DNA of 64,000 bases, taken from Loripinus fragilis (Eukaryota > Mollusca > Bivalvia > Lucinida > Lucinidae). Below, in pieces: positions 53,601-61,254 of the stretch; positions within the stretch are counted from its first letter, which is position 1; every line of letters begins with the position of its first letter. Where the stretch lies: positions 39,262,994-39,326,993 of the forward strand of contig OZ026515.1 of NCBI GenBank assembly GCA_964019695.1, written 5' to 3'. Made by a program: the position numbers and the translations under genes. The notes beneath the pieces are model-generated. The model ran no database searches. It worked only from the letters and a program-made list of their open reading frames with translations, and had not been told where the DNA came from.

Positions 53601-56600
53601 TCTAGAGGAGGGAACCACCAGATAAGCTACTAGAGTAACAAAGCTCTGACCCACCGTTGATCTTTAGTAGGTTCATGACGTCACTATAGTAGCGACTATC
53701 GAAGTTGGAATTGAACTTTAGTTACTATAGTAGGAACTAAACTTCGATTCGAAGTGAGCCATTATAATTGCCATCAGTAATCTATATAGAATTGCTACCA
53801 GTCTGATATTAAAAGTGGTCATTAATACACGTAAAATATTGTAATAATATTTCTTTCTTTTCCAAATGGTTATGTTCATTACTCTATAAATGTAATTGTC
53901 TGCAGTAGAGTTGTATGATTATCAGAACTTAGCATCAGCCTATAGACTAGCAACAAATTAGGATTATATTTATATGGGAAACATCAAATGACTATTTGAA
54001 AAGTTCTAGGCCTTTGGGAAAGGCGATCAACTATACAGCCCCTCAGAGATTGTTATCAGGCTACAGGGACAGTTAAATATTGAGGCAGGTCTGGTTAACC
54101 AAAAATGACGACCTGGCGTTAAGACGGCAACTTACGTCAAGTGTATCAACGGTATTTGCATCGAAGATATCCGTTCCGGCTGGCTATCGTCAGTTCGAGA
54201 CAAATTATAGGGCTTCGAGGGTATTTTGTATCCAGGTTTTTAATAAAAATATTTTGAAACAATTACTTTAAATCACGTCTGATTCCTAGACAAATTTCAA
54301 TTTGCAACTTTTGAATCTAAGGGTATTGCTATTAGATAGACTGTTGTCCTAACATTATTTATATTTTGGCATGAAATTAAAAACATGTTTTGCTGACGTG
54401 GTGATGTTCATTGTTGCCAAAACCAAAAAAATTGATACATTGAAAATAAGTAAAATTTTATTAATTTCATTTTTTTGCGTTTTTAAAGTCCTTCAGTGTA
54501 CGTTGCTAGGTGCCGCTTTAGATAACTGTTTGTGTTTTTCTTTTTCCAAGAGTATCTTACCCACCAACTCAATAACTATTGTTAATGTTCGTCTATGACG
54601 TGGTTTTAGTGCAGTGTAAACAATAACCAAATTTGGAGGTGTTCCCAACAAGGTGCACATGCTGTTTTTCAACTAGGCAAGCCCTCATTTAAAAAGGAAA
54701 ATTTATTAGATGATGGTTCAGTATGACCAGATGTTTGACCTCAAAATGCAAGTAAGCCATTGTGACCTATATTTCATTTTGAGTGCTTTTGACCTATAAC
54801 TTTATTTGCTGTATGAACATGACATTTCGTGATAATGGCTCATATGACCAGGCCTTTGACCACATAATAAAAATATATCACTGAGATTCCCATACTTTAG
54901 AGTTCTGCATTCCAGTTATTCATATTTCATGTTTACAAGCTGTCAGTCAACTTTTTTGTTATCATTTGGAACACATTGTACATCTAGAAAAAGTCAGATT
55001 AATAAATGGAGTGCATGCATATGTCTGTTCTGTTGGACTTCTATATTTCATGATTCAGAGAATTTGAATTATATATATCGAGGACTTCTGATGCTTGAAC
55101 ATTAATATACTGATTCAAAGTTCTAAAGCAACTCTGTTTTATTTGGATAATATCTTTGTCCAAACCAATACCCTAGGCCGATTGGTTCACCTAAACAAAA
55201 ACTCATTCAGTTAGGCATCGAAACTTACTTTAGTTCTAACAATGTGCCTCAAACTGTTTAAGAAACAAAGTATTCCATTGAGGAAAGGTGGTTGAAAAAA
55301 AAATGAAATACATGGTAATGTTCCAATATTCGATATGTGACATGCATTTTGGCATCATGAAATCTGAGTTGATTTTGGGGATTTCTGTATGAATTCTTTA
55401 AGTTTTTAGCAAGAAATTATTCTTCCTCAATTCGGCTAGGCGTCAGATCCTGTTGTATGCAAATAAAAAGAAGGATTTAGTCAGAATTGATCTAACGTTT
55501 TTACAGGAAGTTTCAATTATTGTAAGAGTGAATATGAAGCCGCGTCAGTAATTTTTTTATCCATTTTTGCTCCTCGCCATTTCTAAGCAGCAGAAGTAGC
55601 ACATGTTTATCATTCTTTCAATTATTTCCACGTTTTTGGTAATTTAGGCGATATTGATTTTGCATTGAGTTGTATGGACATCCTGGCAATAAACGCTCAA
55701 ATCTCAATTAACTGAAACTCAACGCTTAATTTTGTGAAATTCAACAGAACGGTTTTCCAGCTATACCCCTCATCTTACTGGCCTAGCATTGGAGTGTGTT
55801 TTAATACGGACTTTGTAACTTTATGACCACTCACAAGGTCCTGAGACCCAAAACGCCTTTTTGACCAATCGGACAACAGCTCACAGAACCATGCTCCAGA
55901 CAACGTATTTTCTGTGCGATAAAGATTCCTCAAGATTTGTTGAGCAATTTTTCTAACATAAACTGCCCTACATCAATTGGTTGTATAAAATTCTGGCCCT
56001 TTACGCGCTGCGTTAGAACTTTGTCTCTATATACGTGCATTTATATGACCCATAGCTTGACCTCAAAATGAAGATAGGTCACTCTGGCCTATATTTCATG
56101 GTTCAGTTATTTTTCCTTATTACTGGCAGATCATCTGATGGATGAATGTCATTCTTTCAGATAATTAGACAATATGACCCAAGTTCATGATCTAGTCATA
56201 TGACTTGATATTTGCAGGGTTATTGGATGGCTGAACAGATAAGTTGGTATTAATCTGACTCGAAGATCAACATTGAAATATATTATGTAGGTCTACATAA
56301 TTGTAATTGTAGGCACATTGGATTCATATGAGTGATTGTTGCCCTTTTGGGTAACTTGTTTAATGACTAACTCCCTTTAATTCAAAGTAGAGACCTAAAC
56401 CTTGGTCCCAAGAACTTAAAATTAACCCTTATCCCGCCACTTTTTGGGGTTCTGAAAATGCCTGCTTTTTATGTCTGCTGCATATATTCAAGTGCACTTC
56501 AGACTTGATTTTTCATGGAAGTAAACAATATGAGCCTTGCACAGGCTGCTCCCCGTGGGAGCAGTCTGATCAGGGTCCATATTTTTTGCAGTATAGGCTG

Positions 56601-57013
56601 CCTAAGAACATAAGCTGAGGAGAGCAGATGACAAAAGTTGTGACTGGTGGGCTAAGGATTAATCAGTTTCAACTATATTACAAAGTTCTTAATGACAAAT
56701 GGTAGCTTAATGAAGGTCGAAAGTATTGCAGAATGCTCCCTTTGGAGCGTTCTGCAATACTTTTGACTTACATTTAGCGATAATCAGCCTTGAAATTTTT
56801 ACCAATTTTTGGTCTGGTTTTTGGGTAACCTCTTAAGGCAGGTTTTACTGTAGAGTAACATGCTCATGAAATTTAGTATAGGTACACTTGGGATTTTTTC
56901 TGTCATTTTTCCTAATGCTGTTTTCAGAGGACTTCTCCACTAATGCAGAGATTTGTTCCATTCGCTGCTGTATCAGCTGCTAACATGGTCAACATTCCCT
57001 TAATGAGACAAAG
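44462..57013 (+). CDS. SFXN2: Sideroflexin-2-like mitochondrial carrier, 5' part (5 coding exons)
   Basis: Exons 44452-44619 (ATG at 44462), 46941-47111, 48785-48883, 50908-50986 and 56928-57013 join in one frame for 198 residues of about 320. Landmarks are WDQSTFMGR (14-22), PPGTQPEQ (58-65), HPDTG (78-82), GRMSF-VPGGM (about 88-98), [19 protein letters not shown] (117-135), [19 protein letters not shown] (180-198). PPGTQ and RMSF-PGGM favour SFXN2 over SFXN1/3. Sideroflexins are multi-pass inner-membrane proteins; SFXN1 carries serine, and SFXN2 is linked to iron and haem handling. Splice phases are 2, 2, 2, 0 and 2. The last third, including the conserved loop and C-terminal TM helices, was not found up to 64000. 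It points away from ARL3. Confidence 0.93.
44635..44890 (-). mobile_element. Family E MITE, 15 bp past SFXN2 exon 2
   Basis: TTAATCCTTATCCCACCAGTT start; core CCCAGATCAGACTGCTCC, CTTTTGGAGCAGTCTGATC; body CTAGTCTGAAGTGCATTTG and TATGCAGCAGACATAAAAAG. The right TTAA end is unclear. Confidence 0.82.
45134..46219 (+). mobile_element. TATGCCCCC-ended element with internal tandem repeats, holding a SINE
   Basis: It starts TTATGCCCCCAACTT and ends GACGGGGGCATAG. The inside has 4-5 diverged units of about 150 bp: ATCAAGATATCTCAAAA, TAGCAGCTTCAAACTTGGTC, TGATAGAGGATAATGAG, TACCTGGTGAAAAT, TTATTGCCCTTTG. It has the same style as the element at 51232. No coding. Confidence 0.8.
45986..46192 (+). mobile_element. 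tRNA-derived SINE, youngest layer of a triple nest
   Basis: Head GGGAGCGCAGTGGCTCAGTG, B box GGTTCGAGCC, body GTCCTTGAGCAAGACACA and GTACTGGTTCAACCCAGG, tail AAATCAAATCAAATCAAAC. ACCATCCTTTCTTGA at the left and ACCATCCTTCTTGA at the right flank it. Confidence 0.93.
46704..46914 (+). mobile_element. Family C MITE, 26 bp before SFXN2 exon 3
   Basis: TTAACCCTTAATGCGCCAATC start and GGCGCTTTAAGGGTTGA end. The hairpin core is deleted to TGGCAAACAGTTTGTTCTGGGTCC. Confidence 0.88.
46941..47111 (+). CDS. SFXN2: SFXN2 exon 3
   Basis: The acceptor is CTGTTAG at 46940. It encodes [12 protein letters not shown] through MITFY. Inside, CAG|GTAAGA at 46975-46983 looks like a donor but is read through to keep the conserved [18 protein letters not shown] segment. 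Confidence 0.93.
47184..47478. mobile_element. CATG(T/C)GCGGATCCAGA-ended element, 295 bp
   Basis: CATGTGCGGATCCAGAGGGG is inverted against ACTTTCTGGATCTGTGCATG. CCACC lies on both sides (47179-47183 and 47479-47483). Inner hairpin GCCAGCGAAACACCATTT, AAATGGCGTTTTGCTGGC, then GGGCCGATGATGGGCC. Confidence 0.85.
47514..47717 (-). mobile_element. tRNA-derived SINE with perfect 14-bp TSD
   Basis: Minus orientation: tail GATTTGATTCTTTACGTCC, GTCTTCCTGGGTTGAACC, B-box complement GGCTCGAACC, head GAGCCACTGCGCTCCC. TTGCTACCTTAAGT occurs at 47500-47513 and 47718-47731. Confidence 0.94.
47780..48540. other. SFXN2 intron, unresolved possible element remnant
   Basis: A 108-codon plus-strand open frame (47779-48105) and a 68-codon one (48143-48349) follow each other in a stretch that is richer in coding-like triplets than its surroundings. 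No domain was recognised. It may be decayed transposon coding sequence. Confidence 0.3.
48545..48770 (+). mobile_element. Family G MITE, ending about 15 bp before SFXN2 exon 4
   Basis: TCTAAAATTTCAAACACTAG start; core GTGCAGACCCAGATCAGACTG, CTTCTGAAGAAGCAG, TCTGATCTGGTTCTGTGC; end TTGAAATTTTAGAACATTTA. Confidence 0.82.
48785..48883 (+). CDS. SFXN2: SFXN2 exon 4
   Basis: The acceptor is TTTGCAG at 48784. It encodes [20 protein letters not shown] and [12 protein letters not shown]; the donor is CAA|GTGAGT. Confidence 0.94.
49039..49345. mobile_element. Two overlapping family C copies
   Basis: A left half in plus sense (TTAACCCTTAATGCGCTGATC to CAGACTGCTCCTATA, 49039-49153) is joined to a nearly complete copy in minus sense that ends GGCGCATTAAGGGTTAA. 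The central hairpin AGACCGCTCCTATAGGAGCAG occurs once. Confidence 0.8.
49540..49597 (+). mobile_element. Family F hairpin element
   Basis: TTCTGATCAGTTGGCTTCTT, CAGTGATCAGTAGCTCTGGATC and TTTACTGTTTTCC. Confidence 0.6.
49650..49880 (+). mobile_element. Family G MITE
   Basis: TTCGAAAATGTCTAACACTAG start; core GTGCAGACCCAGATCAGACTG, CTTCAAAAGAAGCAG, TCTGATCAGGGTC; end GTTCAAAATTTTTTAAAACAT. The word ACTCACTC is inserted before the core. Confidence 0.82.
50087..50460 (+). mobile_element. tRNA-derived SINE split by a small TIR element
   Basis: Head GAGCGCAGTATCTCAGTTGG and TAGAGCATTAGACTTGGGATC, B-box region GGTTTGAGACTC, then GTGTCCTTGAGCAAGACAC. The body resumes after the insertion with CTTAGTACTGGTAAAACCC, CCGACATGACTG and GGGACGTAAAGCATC. 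Confidence 0.85.
50193..50362. mobile_element. CAGGGGTGTAAAATT-ended MITE, nested
   Basis: CAGGGGTGTAAAATTCC is inverted against GGAAATTTTACACCCCTG. TCCCT lies on both sides. The ends resemble those of the element at 35565. Confidence 0.85.
50513..50775 (+). repeat. Tandem duplication, unit about 128 bp
   Basis: TTTTATACACTTACTAGAATG, ACAGCTTTCACAATC(T/C)GAAC, CTGGAGTTCT(T/G)AGACC, AAATGGCATTTC(G/A)C(T/C)GGTGG, GATAGT(A)GCCCG occurs at 50513 and 50642. Each unit has a CACC...GGTGG hairpin. Confidence 0.85.
50908..50986 (+). CDS. SFXN2: SFXN2 exon 5
   Basis: The acceptor is TTTCAG at 50907. It encodes [20 protein letters not shown] and KALLAS; the donor is TCA|GTAAGT. Confidence 0.93.
51232..52005 (+). 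mobile_element. TATGCCCCCGCC-ended element, internal tandem repeats
   Basis: It starts TATGCCCCCGCCATGATAAT and GGCCGGGGCATT. It ends GCAGGGGCATCCGTGTCC and GGACACATTTCTAGT. Four to five units of about 165 bp inside carry CGCTCTCTAA, TTTTGAT, TTTTATGAAACTTGGTCAC, AGTACCATGATGTCTTCTTC and GTTATGGCCCTTTGTT. No coding. Confidence 0.85.
52334..52798. mobile_element. CAGGGTTCGTACAG-ended TIR element, 465 bp
   Basis: CAGGGTTCGTACAGAAATGG is inverted against AGGTCTGTGCGAGCCCTG. TAAGA flanks both sides. The word TTCCAGGAC and its complement repeat near both ends. Confidence 0.82.
52800..53175 (+). repeat. GACCTTGACCT-type tandem repeat
   Basis: Two to three diverged units: TGCCATATTAACCCCCAAATTC, TGGATATATGTTGGGGTCATGG, TGTTTTCATGCACTGTGACC, TTGATCTCAGG; then a similar set to 53050 and 53155. 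Confidence 0.65.
53275..53775. mobile_element. TIR element with arms of about 45 bp
   Basis: GGCCCACTTCGAATCCAACT, AAAGTTCCTACTA on the left pairs with TAGTAGGAACTAAACTTCGA, TTCGAAGTGAGCC on the right. Flanking AATTGGAATGATATT and ATTATAATTGCC extend it. No transposase frame inside. Confidence 0.8.
53776..54685. other. SFXN2 intron 5, nothing recognised
   Basis: Short open frames at 54080-54271 and 54371-54598 lack motifs and splice support. Confidence 0.4.
54686..56290. repeat. Diffuse TGACCT-rich repeat remnants
   Basis: At 54720-54870 and again at 56035-56240 the words TATGACC, TTGACCTCAAAATG, AGGTCACT, GTGACCTATATTTCAT and GGATGAA appear. The interval between (54900-56030) has no recognisable structure. 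Confidence 0.5.
56422..56661 (+). mobile_element. Family E MITE, 240 bp, TTAA-flanked
   Basis: TTAACCCTTATCCCGCCA at the left is inverted against TGGTGGGCTAAGGATTAA at the right. Core AGGCTGCTCCCCGTGGGAGCAG TCT. It is the best-kept copy of this family. Confidence 0.9.
56690..56855. mobile_element. CAGTAAAACCTGCC-type MITE, left end lost
   Basis: GAAGGTCGAAAGTATTGCAG, AATGCTCCCTTTGGAGCGTTCTG, CAATACTTTTGACTTAC hairpin and the right end AAGGCAGGTTTTACTG match the element at 43189. It ends about 75 bp before exon 6. Confidence 0.78.
56928..57013 (+). CDS. SFXN2: SFXN2 exon 6
   Basis: The acceptor is TTTTCAG at 56927. It encodes [20 protein letters not shown] and VNIPLMRQ plus a split Arg; the donor is AAAG|GTAATT. 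The preceding intron is about 5.9 kb. Confidence 0.93.
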
Positions 57014-57029
57014 GTAATTGTTATCCAGG

Positions 57030-57225
57030 ACCTTAGTTAAGAGTGCATACCAGAAAAATAATTCTCTTATTTCTCAACCAAAACATATGTTGTGGGTACT
57101 CAAAAGAACCGTCTCAATGAGACTCTTCTTTTGAGCACCCAAAACATATGCTAAAAATTATTGGTTAGAAAATATTTACAATTTTACGCTGAAATTTTTT
57201 GTTTATCTAAACCTATGAATATTAT
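57030..57225 (+). mobile_element. Family A MITE, 17 bp past SFXN2 exon 6
   Basis: GTTAAGAGTGCATACCAG, CAACCAAAACATATGTTG, the core AGAACCGTCTCAATGAGACT CTTCT, CCCAAAACATATG and TTTTACGCTGAAATTTTTTG. Confidence 0.9.
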
Positions 57226-57429
57226 TTTCGTAGTCTAGCAAAAATATCTCTTCTGTATCTAGAGGGAAATGGTTTATCATTTCTTGAAGGGCATATTAGT
57301 CTAATGTTTATTTATCAGAAGAATTTTTGAATATGGTAAAAAAAAAATCTCAGCCTTGTTTGGAGTATGCTAGGGAGAGATCATCATTCTTGCACAATTT
57401 TCAACATAGTCCCCATGAACTAAATGCTC

Positions 57430-57560
57430 TTAGTCCATACCAGGCTGAGTAGATCAGTCGATAGCGATGCCTACTGCAGATCCAGGGGTCACAAGTTTGA
57501 TCTTGGCCCATCCCATACTTTTGTGGAGATTGATCAAGAAATCATTTCTACAGTCATTCT
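57430..57560 (+). mobile_element. Probable tRNA-derived SINE, third type
   Basis: GCTGAGTAGATCAGTCGATAG resembles an A box, then CTGCAGATCCAGGGGTCACAAG and TTTGATCTTGGCCC resemble the B-box side. The body to about 57670 has no match to the other two SINE types. Confidence 0.6.
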
Positions 57561-57884
57561 CCTCCTTCCGCTGATTCAAGAATGGCTGTTGTCAGTTACA
57601 AGCACAAGTATGTTCATGAAGTACTGGTTAACCGCTTGGTCAAGGCTACCCAGGAAAAAGTGTGGGTAGGAGAATTTCCTTCTTAGAAGGCCCATTGCAG
57701 GATCCTGCTTTTTTTCGCTTAGAATGTATCATCACATGCTGGTAAATGTTATTGTGCAATGCTAACAAATGAAAGATGGTAGGTTTTCACTCATACTTTT
57801 GTTGAATAATTTCTGTATGAGTTGCTAAACACTTTCACTTTATCCAAACATCAAAGTTAAAGAAAGAAGTACCCCAACGGCAAA

Positions 57885-58335
57885 AACTGTAAAAGTTTTA
57901 AAGTTTTGAACACTAGTTGCCTGCAAAAAGGCATAGACAAACAGTGCAGACCCAGATCAGACTGCTTCTGTTTGCTGTTATGACAAGTATTTCGTGGATT
58001 CCGACCCTTAAAGTGGCAATTTATTTTAGCCCTTAAAGCGCCAAGAAAAAAATGCATCTGAAGATGTTGTCTGCTGAAGTCGTCTGCTGCAAATAATTGC
58101 CTAGCATTACTTGACCAAGCGGTTAGAAGCAAACAGCATGGACCCAGAACAGACTGCTCCTATAGGAGCAGTCTGATCTAGGTCCACACTGTTTGCCATA
58201 GAGGCTTCTTAAACATTTTAGCAGACGAGAAAAGCAGACGACTTTTGTTGCGATTGGCGCATTAAGGGCTAAAAGTGGCATTTTATTTTAGAATAGAAAG
58301 AGGAAAATGTTCAGAATTTTAGAACATGTACCGTA
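57885..58335 (+). mobile_element. Family G MITE split by a family C MITE
   Basis: The left part is AAAAGTTTTAAAGTTTTGAAC, CACTAGTTGCCTGC, GCAGACCCAGATCAGACTGC, GACAAGTATTTCGTGGATTCC. The right part is GAATAGAAAGAGGAAAATGTTC and AGAATTTTAGAACATG. Confidence 0.82.
58026..58272 (-). mobile_element. Family C MITE, nested
   Basis: AGCCCTTAAAGCGCCAAG and GGCGCATTAAGGGCT ends; core AGACTGCTCCTATAGGAGCAG TCT. AAAGTGGCAATTTATTTTA (58010-58028) and AAAGTGGCATTTTATTTTA (58272-58290) flank it. Confidence 0.88.
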
Positions 58336-58451
58336 GTAGATAGTGACCAAAATGCTGTTCTATGGTCTTTTCCTTTATGCTAATTGCTGAGCATGGAATG
58401 CGCACAAGTTATTTTAGCCAGCCGGTCTATAAGTATAGAGTATACCGTTGT

Positions 58452-59018
58452 ATACTGAGGGAAAATAGTTTAGCAATTAGTTATAATTGGTTTACCCATA
58501 GGCGATCTTTTTAGCATTAGATATTTTTTATTAGCAGGTGTGCAAACATGTCAGTTGTTTGAAAATGATCTAATGACTACCCGCAAGAGGTCAAAAGAAA
58601 CAAATTCCGATTTCATAGGGAGGATTTGATCTGCTGAGCATTTTAATTTCAAACGCTATTCAGTTGAAAGGGAGGTAATTTGAACAAATACAATTTTCAA
58701 CTAAAAACAGTACGAAATTGGTGAACAGAACATTCAGTTTTAAAGCGGTTTTCACTTTTTGGCTTTTAGGTCTAAACATTTGATGGAAAAATGAAACTTT
58801 TAGCAGAAAAATATTCACTATATTGCCAGATAAGCTGCTTTAGCAAGGGGACTTAAAATTGGACTTTAAGTTATGTGAAATGTCAACCGGTTAAATTCGT
58901 TGTACTCCTAAACATTTGTCAACATATATTTTTGATATTATGAAATTAAAAATCCTATTTCTTTTAAACCATGGATCCCCAAAGTATATTGCTAAACTTT
59001 TTATCCCTCAGTATATAT
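58452..59018. mobile_element. Inverted-end element, about 570 bp
   Basis: GTATACTGAGGGAAAATAGT, TTAGCAAT at the left pairs with ATTGCTAAACTTTTTATCCC, TCAGTATAT at the right. No coding inside. Confidence 0.65.
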
Positions 59019-59186
59019 TTTTACTGTCTGCTTGCCAAGTTTAGAATCTTACAGTGTTAAAATTCAATGTCTTGTATGGTAAGATAGAAATATTTTCTGT
59101 CTTTTAAACAAACATGAACAGAATTTGGATTGGGAAGATATAGGGAAGGAGACATGATTTATGAGGTGTTTGTCCTTTCAGATGGG

Positions 59187-59217
59187 AAAGAGAGAGAGAG
59201 ATAGAGAGAGAGAGAGA
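59187..59217 (+). repeat. (GA)n microsatellite
   Basis: About 15 GA dinucleotides with one AT break. Confidence 0.95.
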
Positions 59218-59840
59218 AACTAATTCTTAAATAAAATATTTTAGTCTAGAATTTGCTTAAACTTTATATGCCAAGTGTTCATTTTATGGGATATATAAAA
59301 ACAGTGCAGAACCAGATTATTAAATGGTTTCGTATCAGGTTCCTTACTGTTAACTTACAGAAAGTTGTATTAAAATATGAAAAAAAAAACATGTAAAATA
59401 ACACCCAACAACCCTGAAATTGGGATTTTTCATCCAGATGTTAAGGATGGAAAAATCTATTGGGCATAGATGGGTTACAAAATAAACTAGTGCTCTCTCC
59501 ATTGTCTGCACATGTGCGATATTAAAGGATCTACCTGTCTGCTATGGGACATCACGACTGAAAAATTGGGTTTGTGCTGTTACGCGGTGCACATTACTCA
59601 AAACACCTACGTTAAAAAGTAACAAGTGTTAAATGCCTATAGATAATCCTTCATTGGAGATATCTAGTCATGTTGGGTAGCCAAATTATAACAATGATAG
59701 GTATTACGGTATTCAGCCATAGACTGATCATATAATATTGTTGCACTAAACCATTTTTGAAAACATTCTCCGCTTGGCATTTTCATTGAAACCGTTTCAG
59801 TGACACGTGTTGACGCGCTTGATAAACAATATTGAATCAG

Positions 59841-59854
59841 CCAATCGGGCCAAT
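59841..59854 (+). promoter_or_regulatory. Paired CCAAT boxes
   Basis: CAGCCAATCGGGCCAATCAC holds two NF-Y-type CCAAT boxes nine bases apart (59841 and 59850). An E-box CACGTG lies at 59804-59809. They sit 85-98 bp before the ATG at 59939. Confidence 0.45.
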
Positions 59855-59938
59855 CACATGACTCTGTGACGCATTTGGTAAACAAATTTGTCACATTTAC
59901 CCACAGTGCTCAAATCAGACAGGTCAGTATTTGATAAA

Positions 59939-60017
59939 ATGCTTCCGGTCGATGACAATGGTGCTCTCTCAGCTTTAACCCCAGTACGACAACTACATCA
60001 TCTGCCAGCAGTTACCG
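59939..60017 (+). CDS. Candidate first exon of an unrecognised gene
   Basis: ATG at 59939 opens 26 codons (MLPVDDNGALSALTPVRQLH, HLPAVT) and a phase-1 donor ACCG|GTGAAA follows. The composition is coding-like and the CCAAT boxes upstream fit a promoter. If real, it is either a gene after SFXN2 or one nested in an SFXN2 intron. I do not recognise the peptide, and no second exon was found. It could be chance. Confidence 0.35.
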
Positions 60018-60105
60018 GTGAAATCATTTTTCTTAGTTTTGAAAATATTAAAGCCACCTCATAAGATTTTGGTTCTTGTAAATCACATGTTAGCAAAAGC
60101 CTCCC

Positions 60106-60354
60106 TTAACCCATAATGCGGCATTCGCAACAAAAGTCGTCTGGTTTTTCTCGCCTGCTGAAATGTTTCAGAAGCCTCTCTGGCAAACAGTGTGGAGCCA
60201 GATCAGACTGCTCTTATAGGAGCAGTCTGTTCTGGGTCCATTCTGTTTGCTTCTATACTTAATTCGTCAGCAATGCTAGGCAATTACCTGCAGCAGACGA
60301 CTTCGGCAGACGACATTTTCAGATGCATTTTTTTCTTGGCGCTTTAAGGGTTAA
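60106..60354 (+). mobile_element. Family C MITE, 249 bp, TTAA-flanked
   Basis: TTAACCCATAATGCGGCATTCG start and GGCGCTTTAAGGGTTAA end. Core AGACTGCTCTTATAGGAGCAG TCT between GTGGAGCCAG and TTCTGGGTCC. Confidence 0.92.
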
Positions 60355-60359
60355 AAGCC

Positions 60360-60660
60360 CATGCCGATGTAGAACCACGCCAATGTATCCAGCAGGGCTA
60401 GTGGTCTAATTAGTCTTCATCTTCATCTATGCTTTGTATTTGTCAGCAGCAAATGCTCTGGCAAGTCTGCCCATTTTGCTTGCATATGTGATAAAAACTA
60501 AAATCTTATGAACGGACTCACTTGAGTCATTGGCAATGTTGTCATAAAAATCCAATGTATATGCCCATATGATGTTGAAGCAAAGGCTTCCTGGCCTCCG
60601 CCTGGCTACGTGCCTGATTGTCATAAAAACCCTGCAAGGATTCTAAGGTGAACTTGCTCA
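60360..60660 (-). repeat. Dispersed repeat with a pseudo-coding look
   Basis: A 65-codon minus frame (60427-60624) includes SLARAFA-like and DNIANDSSESVHKIL-like strings that I associate with an untranslated dispersed repeat of marine invertebrates rather than a gene. No splice support. Confidence 0.45.
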
Positions 60661-60909
60661 ACCCGTTAAGAGACCATAATTTGGGCCTGGTCATGACAAA
60701 ATATGTCTGCAGGGTTTCAGATCAGGCCATACCCAAATCAGCTATAGTGATTACCTAGAATATTGCAATTTCACTGCAACAAGTTTAGACTTGCTACTTT
60801 CCATTTAGGGAATAACAAAGGTGCCCCTTTGTTGTTTGCAAACCCAGAAGACAGGTTTTCTAACGTTGATGCCCATTTGAAAATGGGTGTTAAACCTGGA
60901 TAAAATCTG

Positions 60910-60985
60910 GTTTTGTAAATAGTTTAGATTCCGATCAGCTTCTTAGAAGCCAGTTGATTAGGATCCAAACTGTTTTCTACTCTGC
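60910..60985 (+). mobile_element. Family F hairpin element
   Basis: GTTTAGATTCCGATCAGCTTC, TTAGAAGCCAG, TTGATTAGGATCCAAACTG, TTTTCTACTCTGCTTGAAAATG. Confidence 0.7.
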
Positions 60986-61254
60986 TTGAAAATGCCTGCA
61001 AACTAGATATTGTGTTTGTGAAACAGAACTGAACTGTACTGAACTTTATTAAATGTAGTTTTTTGCACAGGCCATACGCAGATGGTGCTTGTGCTTGTCC
61101 TGAAGGATGGTAGTCTTTCTTATAAAAAGGGCCGTAACTCTGGGCACATTTTTCTGAATTTCTTCAAAGTTAACCCTTAACTCCTTAATAACGCCTAAAG
61201 ATCATGTATTTGAAAATATTACGGAAAATGGAGCATCTAGTGGACCTCTTATTA

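Noticed and set aside
54080..54598. Two short plus-strand open frames in SFXN2 intron 5
   Set aside because: No domain, no splice pairing and no continuity with SFXN2.
44462..57013. Assignment to SFXN1 or SFXN3
   Set aside because: [17 protein letters not shown] and [10 protein letters not shown] fit SFXN2 better by my memory of the families; a tree would be needed to be certain.
60427..60624. 65-codon minus-strand frame with a protein-like look
   Set aside because: The strings look like a dispersed repeat; there is no start context, splice site or domain.
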